DNA from: Brachypterus glaber
Lineage: Eukaryota; Arthropoda; Insecta; Coleoptera; Kateretidae
Reading direction: 5' to 3'
Length of the DNA stretch: 64,000 nt
NCBI GenBank assembly: GCA_958510825.1
Contig: OY294046.1
Coordinates: 48,155,794 to 48,219,793 of the forward strand
Shown here: positions 53,301 through 62,800 of the stretch, in pieces
Layout: every line of letters starts with the position of its first letter
Numbering within the stretch: the stretch's first letter is position 1
The notes under the pieces: generated by a model
What the model saw: only the letters and a program-made list of their open reading frames with translations
What the model was told of the DNA's origin: nothing
Database searches by the model: none
Made by a program: the position numbers and the translations under genes

Positions 53301-56300
53301 GATTTTAAGTTTTGTAGCGATAAACAAAATTTTACTATTTTTTTCAGGCGTTCAGGTTGTTTTTTTATCGTTCAGTTTAATGTATACACCCCGTATATTA
53401 TCGGGGAGAGCTAAAATAAAAATATATTGTAGAAAATGTTAAAAGCAAATAAGATTTTAAGTTTTGTAGCGATAAACAAAATTTTACTATTTTTTTCAGG
53501 CGTTCAGGTTGTTTTTTTATCGTTCAGTTTAATGTATACGCCCCGTATATTATCGCGGAGAGCTGAAATAAAAATATATTGTAGAAAATGGTAAAACCAA
53601 ATAAGATTTTAAGTTTTGTAGCGATACACAAAATTTTACTATTTTTTTTAGGCGTTCAGGTTGTTTTTTTATGGTTCAGTTTAATGTATACACCCCGTAT
53701 ATTATCGGGGAGAGCTAAAATAAAAATATATTGTAGAAAATGTTAAAAGCAAATAAGATTTTAAGTTTTGTAGCGATAAACTAAATTTTACTATTTTTTT
53801 CAGGCGTTCAGGTTGTTTTTTTATCGTTCAGTTTAATGTATACGCCCCGTATATTATCGCGGAGAGCTGAAATAAAAATATATTGAAAAAATACACTTTG
53901 TCTGTAGGGGGTTAAAGTTCAAATATAAAGAACATTTAAAATAAAATAAATTATTTTTTTCAGACACTCAACATCTTTATTGTTTAGTGAAATTATTATA
54001 CCCCGTATGTTAAACTAGCCAAGCTTAACCTATATTTACTTGTGATTGACCAAAACTCTTTTTAAGTTTGGTTTTAAATTATTGTTTTAAATTCGCCGTA
54101 TACGTTGTTTTGGAACGCACTCGTGATTTGCGGGACTGATATGCGCATGCGCTGAACGTTCAGCTGAATATTGTGTTCAGTATTTTAGATAGACCCCCAA
54201 AGCCGACGTGTTGAGTAACAAATCACAGTGGGGGGGCGCCGATCTTTTAAAGTGTTATTTAAATCTTTCAAGTCATTTATTAGAGGTCCAAATTATTGTG
54301 TATTTGTTTATTATAAACAAATACACAATTATTGTGTATTTGTTTATTATAAATACTACGGGAACAAAAAGTTTACTAAAAAAATTGGTAATTAAAAAGA
54401 CTTTTTTCGAGAAACGAAAAAAAATTAATTTATTTGTATTAATTTAGTTATTATTATCGCTTCTAAAAAAACACAGTTTCATCGGTTCTGCCGCTTAGGG
54501 AACGTTCAAGTATTACATAACGCAAATTGTACCAAAATTCATACACTTTATACCTCCGTTTTCGCGTTGTTCAAGGCCAAAATATGAAATCTCTATAATC
54601 TATAATAACGAGAAAACCGGGGTATGAATTTGGTACAATTTGCGTTACGTAATACTTGAACTTTCCCTTACTGTATTTAATAATAATAGTAATAATTTTT
54701 ACCAAAAACAATCCCAGGGGAGAACTTCGGACTCGACTCGGGATAAGGAATTTATTTCATTAGCTTAAAGCGTTCTTGAGTTATCGTGGTCTCATATTTT
54801 TCCGAACAGACACCGGCAGACAGATATTTTGCGGAAATCATATATTTTGCAAGAAAGCAATAAAAATAAACGCACAACTTTTTTGGGAGAGTAAAAATAG
54901 AAGAGTCTACAAAAATGACTCAAGATACACATTTTGTAATTTTTAGGCCAGAAATAAAGCTAATTGAACCAGACAAACCTGACATGGAACTAGGGGAGAT
55001 GCAGACTAATTTAGAATGCATTTTGTCCGACGACCAGTGGGTAGATGACGCCACCGGGCTCATTCCGCACTGCCTGTCAATTTTAAAGGCCTGCAGATAT
55101 TTGACAGAACGTTTGACCACTTTGGCTATGAACACAAACCCCAGCTCTGGAAATTTCAGTCAATTTGTGCAGGTAAACTCATTCGAAAGTTAAGCTGATG
55201 TTATGTGATGGAATCCATTTTAGTTAAAAACTGTTTATTTTCTATATGGATTGCCAATCATGATTTATTCCTGAAAATGTAGGAACTAATTAAAAGCGCC
55301 GAATTACAATTTTTGTAACACCCTGAAGTTTTGGTATAGTCAAGTACTTATAAATCAGTTTTGGGCGGAACGACTGTTGCTGCAGTACTAAGACAGCGCT
55401 ATTTGATTTGACGCTCCGAGTGACCTACTTATAAATTGTAGTATACTCGGCGCATTATCTATCTGAGTAACAAATTGGATCAAGGAAGCTATGATTAGTG
55501 GTTTGAAAATGACTTTTAGTAATATTTTTGTAGCCCATTATGCTTTTGATAATTTTTAACATTTAGGTTAAATTGACTGTCATTTTACGTCTAACATATA
55601 ATAACAAAATCTGTTTAAAAAGTAAAACTTTGTTCAAAATTATAATAAAAGTAAGTTTTTATTCATAAAGTGCTATTATAAACTTAAATTTAACATTACC
55701 TGAATAAAATTACGGACCAGTATTATTTTAACCAAAAAATTATGTTAGTGTTTACTTCAAAAATTTATAGAGCACTGCATTATATTACTTCATTTAAACA
55801 AAATGTTTATAGATTGATGCTAGTTTTCTTTTTATGCAATTTTCTTGTTATTTCTTCTTGCTAAAGCATATTATTTGGATTTTTTTATAAATGTCAAAAT
55901 AATGTCTTGATTGACAATAAATTTTAAACAAGATGAAAACCTTACATAAGGAACTAAATATATTCTGCCAACCAAATAACAAGAAACAAATGACCATCAA
56001 CTCAGATAGATAATCAGGCCTATTCACATGTACCATTGAAATCTATTCAATATTGACAAAAATTACAATCCCATGCAGTTTTAATACATGACCTTGCAAT
56101 TTTCGTCAATATTGCCACAAATCTCAATATCAATGGTACGTGTGAATAGGCCTGATTGCGCGGATTTTAATAAGTATTTTGGCCAATAAATGTCATATAA
56201 TAAGTGTCAGTTTTGCCGCAATAAATGTTGCATTTTTATAATTAATTACGACACAAATGGTTATAGATTATTAAATTTTATTTGTCGGTACGATTAGGTC

Positions 56301-58049
56301 ACAGTATAGAAACAGCTGTCGGAATACTAGTATTCCGACTCCCGTCGGCTTGCTTTGATCTTTGTCAGACAAGGGGGTTTGCGGTCAGGTTAGCAATTGC
56401 TCTTAAGAGGAGCCACGCCCGTGTACTAAGCACACAACATGATCTCTGCCCTGTGCATTTTTGTTGTTTTGAGAAAATTGATTTTTTTATTAGGAACGGC
56501 GGAAATTTCGCAGATAGTATGTAAACAAAATATATATTTTTTCGTATTATAAGAGTTAAAGTATGGTGCGAAGATTGTTTTTAATAAAAATTTATGAGGT
56601 TTTTGGACACTGAAATTTTGTAAATTTTCAGATAGCAAAAAGGATATCATGCCGAGTTGACGACATGGTGACCAGCATGTACCCGCCTCTGGACCCCCGA
56701 TTACTAGAGGCCCGGGCGGCCGCCCTCACTTTTGCAGTCACCCATTTGGCGCTGATTGCCAAATACGAGTGCGGCCAAAAGAGGAACTATTCGTGGATCG
56801 ATAAGGCTCTGTCAGACATGGAAAATCACGTCATGGTAATCAAAAATTGTACTTAGGAATCACTTGAGGTAAGGACACTAGATTGCTGAACTAGGAACTG
56901 GTCTAGTGTCCTTACTTAAGGGGCCTTAAGGCGAAACGAATATTTATGTAAAAAAAAAAAACAGCTAAAACAGGTCCTGAATAATTGGTGACTTTTTTTA
57001 ACAGAATTTTCGTTCAAAAGTTATAAGGTTTCTATACAAACAACAAATACAAAACCAATAAATATCTAGGAAAAAATAAAATTTAAGGTTGTAGTAGGGA
57101 CACTATTTATTATTGTTAGAATTTAGAAATTAATAGGATTGTATAATTTTCGTTTAATTAATTAATTTTGGGATATTTTGTTTTAAATAATTTAAATTTA
57201 GTTTATATTTTGTCCGCGAGATAGGGTAGTACCGTTCGCGAAAGTAATCAGTATTGTAGTAGCTTTTGAACCGTCCAATTCGGGACTTTTTTCATATCTG
57301 TTAGATATCGATAGATATTGGCTATATCGAACGTCGCTCGGTAACAATTCGTCCGTTGGACTTTGTGCTTATCATTGTGCCTATCCAGTCCTTTCCCGGC
57401 AACACAAAGGAGCCAGGAAGAACTGATCGATCAGAAAGAAGACCCGCCGACATCTAAAGTAAATTTGTGTTATTTAATCCCCAAAACCTCAATGCGTCCA
57501 CCTGCATAAAAAGTCCGCTGCTCGCCGAAAAAGTCCAATTATTCAATGATCATAAAATATTATTTACAAAAACTTTCGCTTTTAAAGCCCCCTTCCGCGC
57601 CTCAAATGTAATTAAACGCAATTTTAATTTTAGTTTTTGAGAGATGCTTCAGCCTCTCAGGAAATTCTACCAAAACTGTCAAATTTCATCCAAGTTAACG
57701 CAATTATGTAAAACATAAGCCGTTTTTATAAAATTGTAATATAATTTTCATAAAATTAATTTTATAAATTAATAAACGTTATTTAATCAAATTATGTATC
57801 AAAAATGGTGGTATATTCTTTAGGAAATAGCTTCGTAAAATAGGTAGAAATTTTATTTTTTACGTGTCGATAGTAAATAAAATTTACTTTTATATACAGG
57901 GGTTTTTACTAGGAGACGTCCATAAGGAGGACGTCATAAATGGCCTAAAAAACGCGCCCCCTATACATATTATATGCCGCAAAATTACATGTAATTACAT
58001 CAACGAACTAATAACTCTTCTCTCTAGAATAGGCATTTCATTCGTTTAA
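47186..58049 (+). CDS. TMEM98: TMEM98-like single-pass membrane protein
   Basis: Exons 47186-47334, 54947-55172, 56632-56835, 57900-58049 sum to 729 nt: 242 residues plus stop (human TMEM98 is 226). Residues about 8-31 form one membrane segment (VAAIAFGVLSAIFVSAFIIL) followed by a basic stop (CKRQK), so an N-out/C-in or signal-anchor topology is possible. Conserved blocks: LECILSDDQWVDDATGLIPH (human has a like I-L-x-DW-x-DA-GL), IAKRISCRVDDMVTSMYPPL and DPRLLEARAAALTFAVTHLA. Family knowledge: TMEM98 is a membrane protein reported in vertebrates to bind and restrain the transcription factor MYRF and linked to eye size. Whether the insect protein does this is unknown. The last 50 residues show no clear vertebrate match. 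Confidence 0.88.
47540..47775. repeat. Dispersed repeat with GCATGCG end, copy 3 (inverted)
   Basis: Reverse copy of 26450-26770 and 27890-28160: CCGTGCCGGAGTTTG, GGTTTACGTTAACGTTGG, GGCGTCTGTTTTTTTTTGTG and GTGCGCATGCGCAG. Confidence 0.6.
48281..51875 (+). repeat. 152-153 bp satellite array, direct orientation, about 24 units
   Basis: Each unit carries TCGCTACAAAACTTAAAATC, TTATTTGGTTTTACCATTTT, CTACAATATATTTTTATTTC, AGCTCTCCCCGATAATATAC, GGGGTGAATACATTAAACTG and AACGATAAAAAAACAACCTG. Landmark ATACGGGG falls at 48291, 48443, 48596, 48748 and so on. Variants differ in CCCCGATA/CGCGATA and in TTTATCGC/TCTATCGCC. Confidence 0.95.
51885..53885 (-). repeat. Same satellite, inverted orientation, about 13 units
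   Basis: Landmark CCCCGTAT occurs near 51984, 52136, 52286, 52438, 52590, 52743, 52895, 53046, 53237, 53389, 53541, 53693 and 53845. One spacing is about 190 bp because of a partial duplicated segment with CAGTCCAAAAGTCCAAACCA at about 53157. Confidence 0.95.
54498..54667. mobile_element. GGGAACGTTC palindromic MITE, short copy
   Basis: Ends GGGAACGTTCAAGTATTACA and CGTAATACTTGAACTTTCCC, TTA on both sides. It lacks the central C/G block of the 34802-35041 copy. Confidence 0.82.
54700..54860. repeat. Fragment of the 98 bp-array element family
   Basis: TTAGCTTAAAGCGTTCTTGA and TCCGAACAGACACCGGCAGA resemble the end block at 27715-27765 and, inverted, 12785-12840. Confidence 0.4.
54947..55172 (+). 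CDS. TMEM98: TMEM98 exon 2
   Basis: After acceptor ATTTTTAG it encodes PEIKLIEPDKPDMELGEMQT then LECILSDDQWVDDATGLIPH and CLSILKACRYLTERLTTLAM. Donor GTAAAC. The in-frame ATG at 54915 lies in the intron, and the phase-2 join to exon 1 is preferred. Confidence 0.9.
55173..56631. other. TMEM98 intron 2
   Basis: Contains the MITE at 56012-56157 and a 22 bp palindrome GTCGGAATACTAGTATTCCG (about 56312). Positions 56280-56480 are less A+T-rich than the rest, without recognisable coding. Otherwise featureless. Confidence 0.5.
56012..56157. mobile_element. Palindromic MITE with AATCAGGCCTATTCAC ends
   Basis: AATCAGGCCTATTCACATGT and ACGTGTGAATAGGCCTGATT form inverted ends. The inner arms (CAATATTGACAAAAATTAC / GCAATTTTCGTCAATATTG) pair as well. 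No clear target duplication. Confidence 0.72.
56632..56835 (+). CDS. TMEM98: TMEM98 exon 3
   Basis: 68 codons, phase 0 at both ends: IAKRISCRVDDMVTSMYPPL, DPRLLEARAAALTFAVTHLA, KRNYSWIDKALSDMENHVM. The strongest family match. Acceptor TTTCAG, donor GTAATC. Confidence 0.92.
56836..57899. other. TMEM98 intron 3
   Basis: Starts with a CTAGTGTCC hairpin (56873-56926). The part at about 57200-57640 is GC-richer and could be an LTR-like or promoter-like fragment, but no diagnostic ends were found. Confidence 0.45.
56873..56926. repeat. Short hairpin (GGACACTAG), copy 3
   Basis: TAAGGACACTAGATTGCTGA pairs with TGGTCTAGTGTCCTTA. It resembles the arms of the hairpins at 13965 and 32447 but has a different loop. 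Confidence 0.5.
57900..58049 (+). CDS. TMEM98: TMEM98 exon 4 (C-terminus)
   Basis: Acceptor TATATACAG, then GFLLGDVHKEDVINGLKNAP and ending LITLLSRIGISFV, stop TAA. Open and in phase, but without a counterpart I recognise in vertebrate TMEM98, so this exon rests on splice sites and reading frame. Confidence 0.65.
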   Translation, partial: GFLLGDVHKEDVINGLKNAPPIHIICRKITCNYINELITLLSRIGISFV

Positions 58050-59699
58050 AAATGACAAAAACGTCGACAACGTAAACATTCGTCTGTCTTACTCGCACAT
58101 CTTTGTTCTAACAGAGACACCAATATCAGTTACTGGTAACTGTTATTGTTCAGGCCTGAATATACCTACTATTTGTTTACAAAAAAACAGAGATGTTGGC
58201 GATACTTTATTTTAACGGTATGCGTATTCTAGAAAGAAGAGTTATTAGTCCGTTGAATTACATGTATGTGAAATATAAATTAACGGTATTTTTGTTATAA
58301 AACTGGTAAATATTCAATACGGAATATAACATTCCTGTCTTTGTTAGACTATTTTCAAATTTTATAAAGAAAAACCTAAATTTAATTGTAATTTAAAATT
58401 ACTAATTTTTTATTACATTGTATTTAATATGTAATTCTGAATTGAACTAAACATCAAATTTTTAATGTTAACCAGTGCAGATAAAATGTTTGCAATTTAA
58501 ATTGCCATTGTTTCAAAGTTATTTTCTAAAATTGCGCCATAATATATTTATCATGTAAAAATATATAAAAATACAAATATATAATTTAATTATTTTATTT
58601 CATATAATTTGTTTCATTTTTCTTTGTTATTACTTATCCTTTATCACAAAATCAACTCTTAAATGGTGAAAAACGAATTTAGTTAATAATTTTGTTGTAA
58701 AATATGTTTGGAATATATAAAAAGACTTTTTTAAAAAAAAGTTCATAATAGCATTAAAATTAAAATTGTCTAAGTGGTGCTCAAAAATATACAGGTTGTC
58801 TCAATAAAGCCATAATGTTTTTACATATTTTAACACTTTACAATGCTAAAAAATGTGAGAACATTTCTCTAAATAATTTTAAACCTTTAGAGTATTAATA
58901 AAAAGTATCGGCTCCTTTAAATGATTTAAAAAAGCGTTTGATATTATTGATCAATACGCTAAAAGTACGTTTTAATATTTGAGTTTAATTGTTATTTTCG
59001 AAATATTCTGTATACCGGGTGTCCCAACTCTATTTACCCAGCGATTTTCTAGCAAACTAAAATATATAATCAAGTTCTGCGAAAACCATCTTAAATTAGA
59101 CAACTTAAGCTATCTTTTAGCATATATTTGATACTTTCGGCTACTAATTTCATGATGAAAAAACGTAAATTATACTTTTAAACTAATTTTAATTGACAAA
59201 TAAAAATTTACAAAAAAAAACTTAAATCGCATTTTTTAGCACAAAAAATTAAAGAATCAAAACCTTAAAAAAATTGTTTCAAAAATTAAAAAATATACAG
59301 TCCAATAGATAACTTTATTTGCTTTAAAATGATGTATCACACGGCCCCCCTTTCCATTAAAAAACTCCCCCCTGTGTCCCCCTGCCCACATTTAAAGAGC
59401 TGAAAGTATCAATTATATGCTAAAAGATAGTTTAAGTTGTCTTATTTAATATTTAGTTTTCGAGAAAATCGTTGGGTAAATAGAGTTGGGACACCCGGTA
59501 TATGAGAACTTTATAAAGGTATACCTTTATAGTTATAACTATAAATGGGATGTATCGTGATTTTATGATATACAATCAAAAATAAATTAATTTATAAAAC
59601 TGAACTGTAAAGCCGTTTTTTTCTTTTAAATAGCTCAAATTAATTTAACCTATTAAAAAATAATTTACCCTATTTAATCAATTCAATTAAAATTTATAA
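58050..59699. other. Intergenic region between convergent TMEM98 and ABCF2
   Basis: Holds both 3' flanks and the MITE 59013-59500. On the ABCF2 side a variant signal ATTAAA (plus-strand TTTAAT at about 59673) lies about 25 bp past the stop and is a plausible polyadenylation signal. The rest is A+T-rich. Confidence 0.5.
59013..59500. mobile_element. TACCGGGTGTCCC MITE, TA target duplication
   Basis: Inverted ends TACCGGGTGTCCCAACTCTA and TAGAGTTGGGACACCCGGTA, flanked by TA, paired for about 45 bp (to CGATTTTCT). The interior shares AACGTAAATTATACTTTTAA and CCCCCTGYG...CCCTGCCCACATTT with the MITE at 17051-17720, so the two share an inner core with different ends. Confidence 0.82.
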
Positions 59700-59819
59700 T
59701 TATTTTCGTTTTTCCTGCATTTTAAGAACTTTCGATTTCAAATGTTCCTTGTAGTCTAAAATGCCGCCTTGCCATTTGGTTACTTTTTCGTTTTCGCAAA
59801 CCCAAATTTCCTCTGCCAC
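59700..59819 (-). CDS. ABCF2: ABCF2 last exon
   Basis: 39 residues, [20 protein letters not shown] then [19 protein letters not shown] and TAA. Acceptor TTTCAG. The tail is shorter than in human ABCF2, but the EHLKSK motif is kept. Confidence 0.9.
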   Translation of the reverse strand: MAEEIWVCENEKVTKWQGGILDYKEHLKSKVLKMQEKRK

Positions 59820-62800
59820 CTGAAATGAAAAAAAAATCAAAAATTAATCCCAGAAAAAATTTTCAGTGGGAGCATACATAAATTACATTTTGCAAAGTCA
59901 ATTTTTTTACTTTTCCTGCAGTCACAGAGGATATTCTATGTACATGCCAAATTTCAAGTTTTTAGCGTGTAATTTAATGCTTCAAACCAAAAACCTAAAA
60001 ATCTAGAGAATTTAAGATAAGACTTTTTCAAATGTGGCCAAAAAAATATCGTTAAACAAGTTATTAAAAAAAAAGGAGATGAGAAAGTAACAATATAATG
60101 AAAATATTTTTATTAGAAAAAAACGTATGTATGAAACTTTGTTGTGAATAAACTAAAAATTATCTGTATTGTATCTTCATTTAATATCTAAACTGAAATA
60201 AATAAATTCTTCTTTTAAAGTGTTAATTTTTATTAAGTACCATGGCATAACATGGCATTGTCAAGTTGGCAATTTTTTTTAAACCTATGTTTTGTAATGC
60301 TAAAGGATGCCTAGTATTTCGCTATTTTATGTTAGTATTTGAACAATTTTGTGTCAGCATCCTTTATAAAGGATGCACAAAGCAATTTTAGCAAATGAAG
60401 ATGCGTTTAACATGTTAGTATCCATAAACTTGCTTTAGTTGCTCTGAGCATCATGTAGGATACTCACACATTTTAATCCTTAAAAATAGTTTTTTTTTTT
60501 AATAAAAATATTTTAGTACAAATCTATGGCCCATTTCCATTAAATTAGGTGGCCCACTGGACCCCTATTAATTTCTGGCATGGGCGCTTAACGTGTTAAT
60601 ATATGCCATAAGGCTGCAAAAACCATGTATAATCAGACTTTGACCCTAATGATTCCGCCTACCTGATTGATGAGCCTGAAGTCGTGACTAACCAGCACCA
60701 GGCCGCCCTCGAACTCTTTGACGGCGTCGGCCAGCGCGTCTATCGTCTCCATGTCCAAGTGATTGGTAGGTTCGTCGAGCAGCAGGAGATGTGGCACTTG
60801 CCAGGCCAGCCAGGCGAATACCACGCGGCAACGCTGCCCGTCACTGAGTTGCCGGATCGGACAGACCTGCAAGAAAAAAGTATACATGCATTAAGGGTCC
60901 TTTCGAATAGAAAAAACTCTACAACTACAACTCTCTTGTCCATGATGAAAAAAAAAATATGTATAAGTAAAAAGTCCAAGTTTTTATTTGACTTCATTTC
61001 GGACTTGATTTATTAAGAAAATATTAGTGGCATATCGGACAGAAGAGAAAATTAGAAAAAAAGTCAAGTCTCAGTCTGGATTCGAACCAGAGTCCCCACG
61101 GTTTCCGGCCTAGCACTCTGAGCACAACTGAGCTACCGAGACTCCCGTTCGGGAATTAACTAATAGAGCTCTGTACAACTAGAATTATGAAACAGAAGAC
61201 GTCTACCCTATCTCTATCTCATTTGTACACGGCACGCCACTACCAACTTAAATAAATTAAAAAAATAATGCATTTTTTTCAATTTTTATCAACAATTACC
61301 GTTGATTTTTGTAAATAAAGCTAAAGAAATGAATATTGTTTGCTAAGAAATAAAACTGATGAATAAAGAATGAAATATAAATCCTATTAATTGTTCTTAG
61401 GTTGGTTGCTTAATCTGTTTATTTATTTACAAAACTTAACCTCAAATATGAAAAAGTAAATATGAATTTATTTAATGTTTATCATATTTATTATTAACTC
61501 TATATTATTATTATGTATTTTAATATCGTTACCAGTTTCTACATTTCAAGAAATTAATTTTATGACGAGCGTTATTTCTGTTATAGCTACCAAAATACCA
61601 AGGTGTTTTTACAAGGGTTGCAAAAGTCCAAACGAATTTCGCCTAGGCTTTAAATCTAAGGTATAAAGAAAGAATTTACCTTTGGTAAATAATAATTAAA
61701 TATCAAAACTCGTAAAAGTACTATAAGTCAATAAAAACGCAGCTCACACAATGAGTGGCTAAAGAAAATGGCGTTACTGACAGTGCAGCCAACATTAAAC
61801 CTAGGTTTTTTTTTCTTTATGTTGGTGATATTACTTCTATCCTTTTTGGGTAGAACTTTTTTCCCTGTCTATTCTAAATGGAGAAATCTCCATTGGACAT
61901 GCCTTCTTTTCTATTCTTCTCAAATTTGTTAGTTGTTAAAGGAAAGATGGTTAATTTTGTTAGTGGGAATAAACTCAATATACAATGTCTTAAGAGCCCT
62001 TTTACCTTTTTACCCTTATATCATTCACATATAGGAACATCAACAGAGATCAAGATGTGTTTTATTAAACTTAACATTTAAACACACAAAGTAAACTGAA
62101 AAAAAAATAAAGTACAAAGGATACTACCGAGATTGGCCTGTTGAAGATAAGTTACAATGTTAAAACCACTGATGGTTTTAGATGGATCATCATGTGAGCT
62201 TTTAAGAGACATGAAGCAATCTGTCCATACGCTTATTTCCGACAGGAATGGGATGTAAGGCCAATATAGTGTATAAATATGTTTAAAATAAGCAGATTGC
62301 TCCCTTGAAAGCTCACATGATGATCCATCTGAAACCATCAGTGGTTTTAACATTGCAACCTATCTTCAACCTGTTTCAATTAAAAAAGTAGTCAGTACAT
62401 TGAACTTTACACCCCATTTCAATCATGTTTCCGTCATACTATGGAACTCAAATTACTAATCAGTTTAAAGTTCAGTTCAATCCACCTACAGGCCACTCCC
62501 CTATAGTTTTTTTTGTACTTTGTTATCAATTTTATAAATGTTCTATCAACAATTCTAAAATTCATGTTGAAAACGTTGAAGAAATTTAAAATTTATATGT
62601 AAAGTAAGGTTTGGCCCCATAGTTATCAATATCTCGTTAAATTAAAAAAGTTTGAACTATAAATAACCCATACTTGTTGTCTCCCCGTGAGCCCGTATCT
62701 GCCAATAATCTTTCTCATTTCTTCCCTCTCCTTAATGTCTGGGAATTCCCTCAACATGTAGTCCAGGGGTGACAAATCGAGGTCCAGCAGTTCGTGCAAA

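Larger units (their letters stand above)
47951..54188. mobile_element. Giant foldback element with satellite arms (6.2 kb)
   Basis: The ends are inverted: CTAAAATACTGAACACAATA at 47951 and TATTGTGTTCAGTATTTTAG ending at 54188. Outer inverted repeats of about 330 bp (47951-48280; 53886-54188) include CAGCTGAACGTTCAGCGCAT, CAAATCACG and AAACTAGCCAAGCTTAACCT-type blocks on both sides. Between them lie a direct satellite array (about 48281-51875) and an inverted one (about 51885-53885). No open frame of significance. The plan is that of foldback (FB) transposons, whose long inverted ends are tandem repeats. No clear target duplication was found, partly because the flanks (CGTCGGCCAAAGCC and CCAAAGCCGACG) are themselves inverted. 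Confidence 0.88.

Noticed and set aside
48281..53885. CRISPR-like regular repeats
   Set aside because: The units are contiguous 152 bp satellite copies without unique spacers, in a eukaryotic intron; a foldback/satellite explains them.
54915..55193. Independent start codon for TMEM98 at 54915
   Set aside because: The ATG lies upstream of a good ATTTTTAG acceptor, and exon 1 with the membrane anchor at 47186 joins in the correct phase, so the ATG is intronic.
57090..57640. Solo LTR of a retrotransposon
   Set aside because: GC-richer sequence with TG near 57092, but no convincing inverted ends, target duplication or primer-binding neighbour was found.
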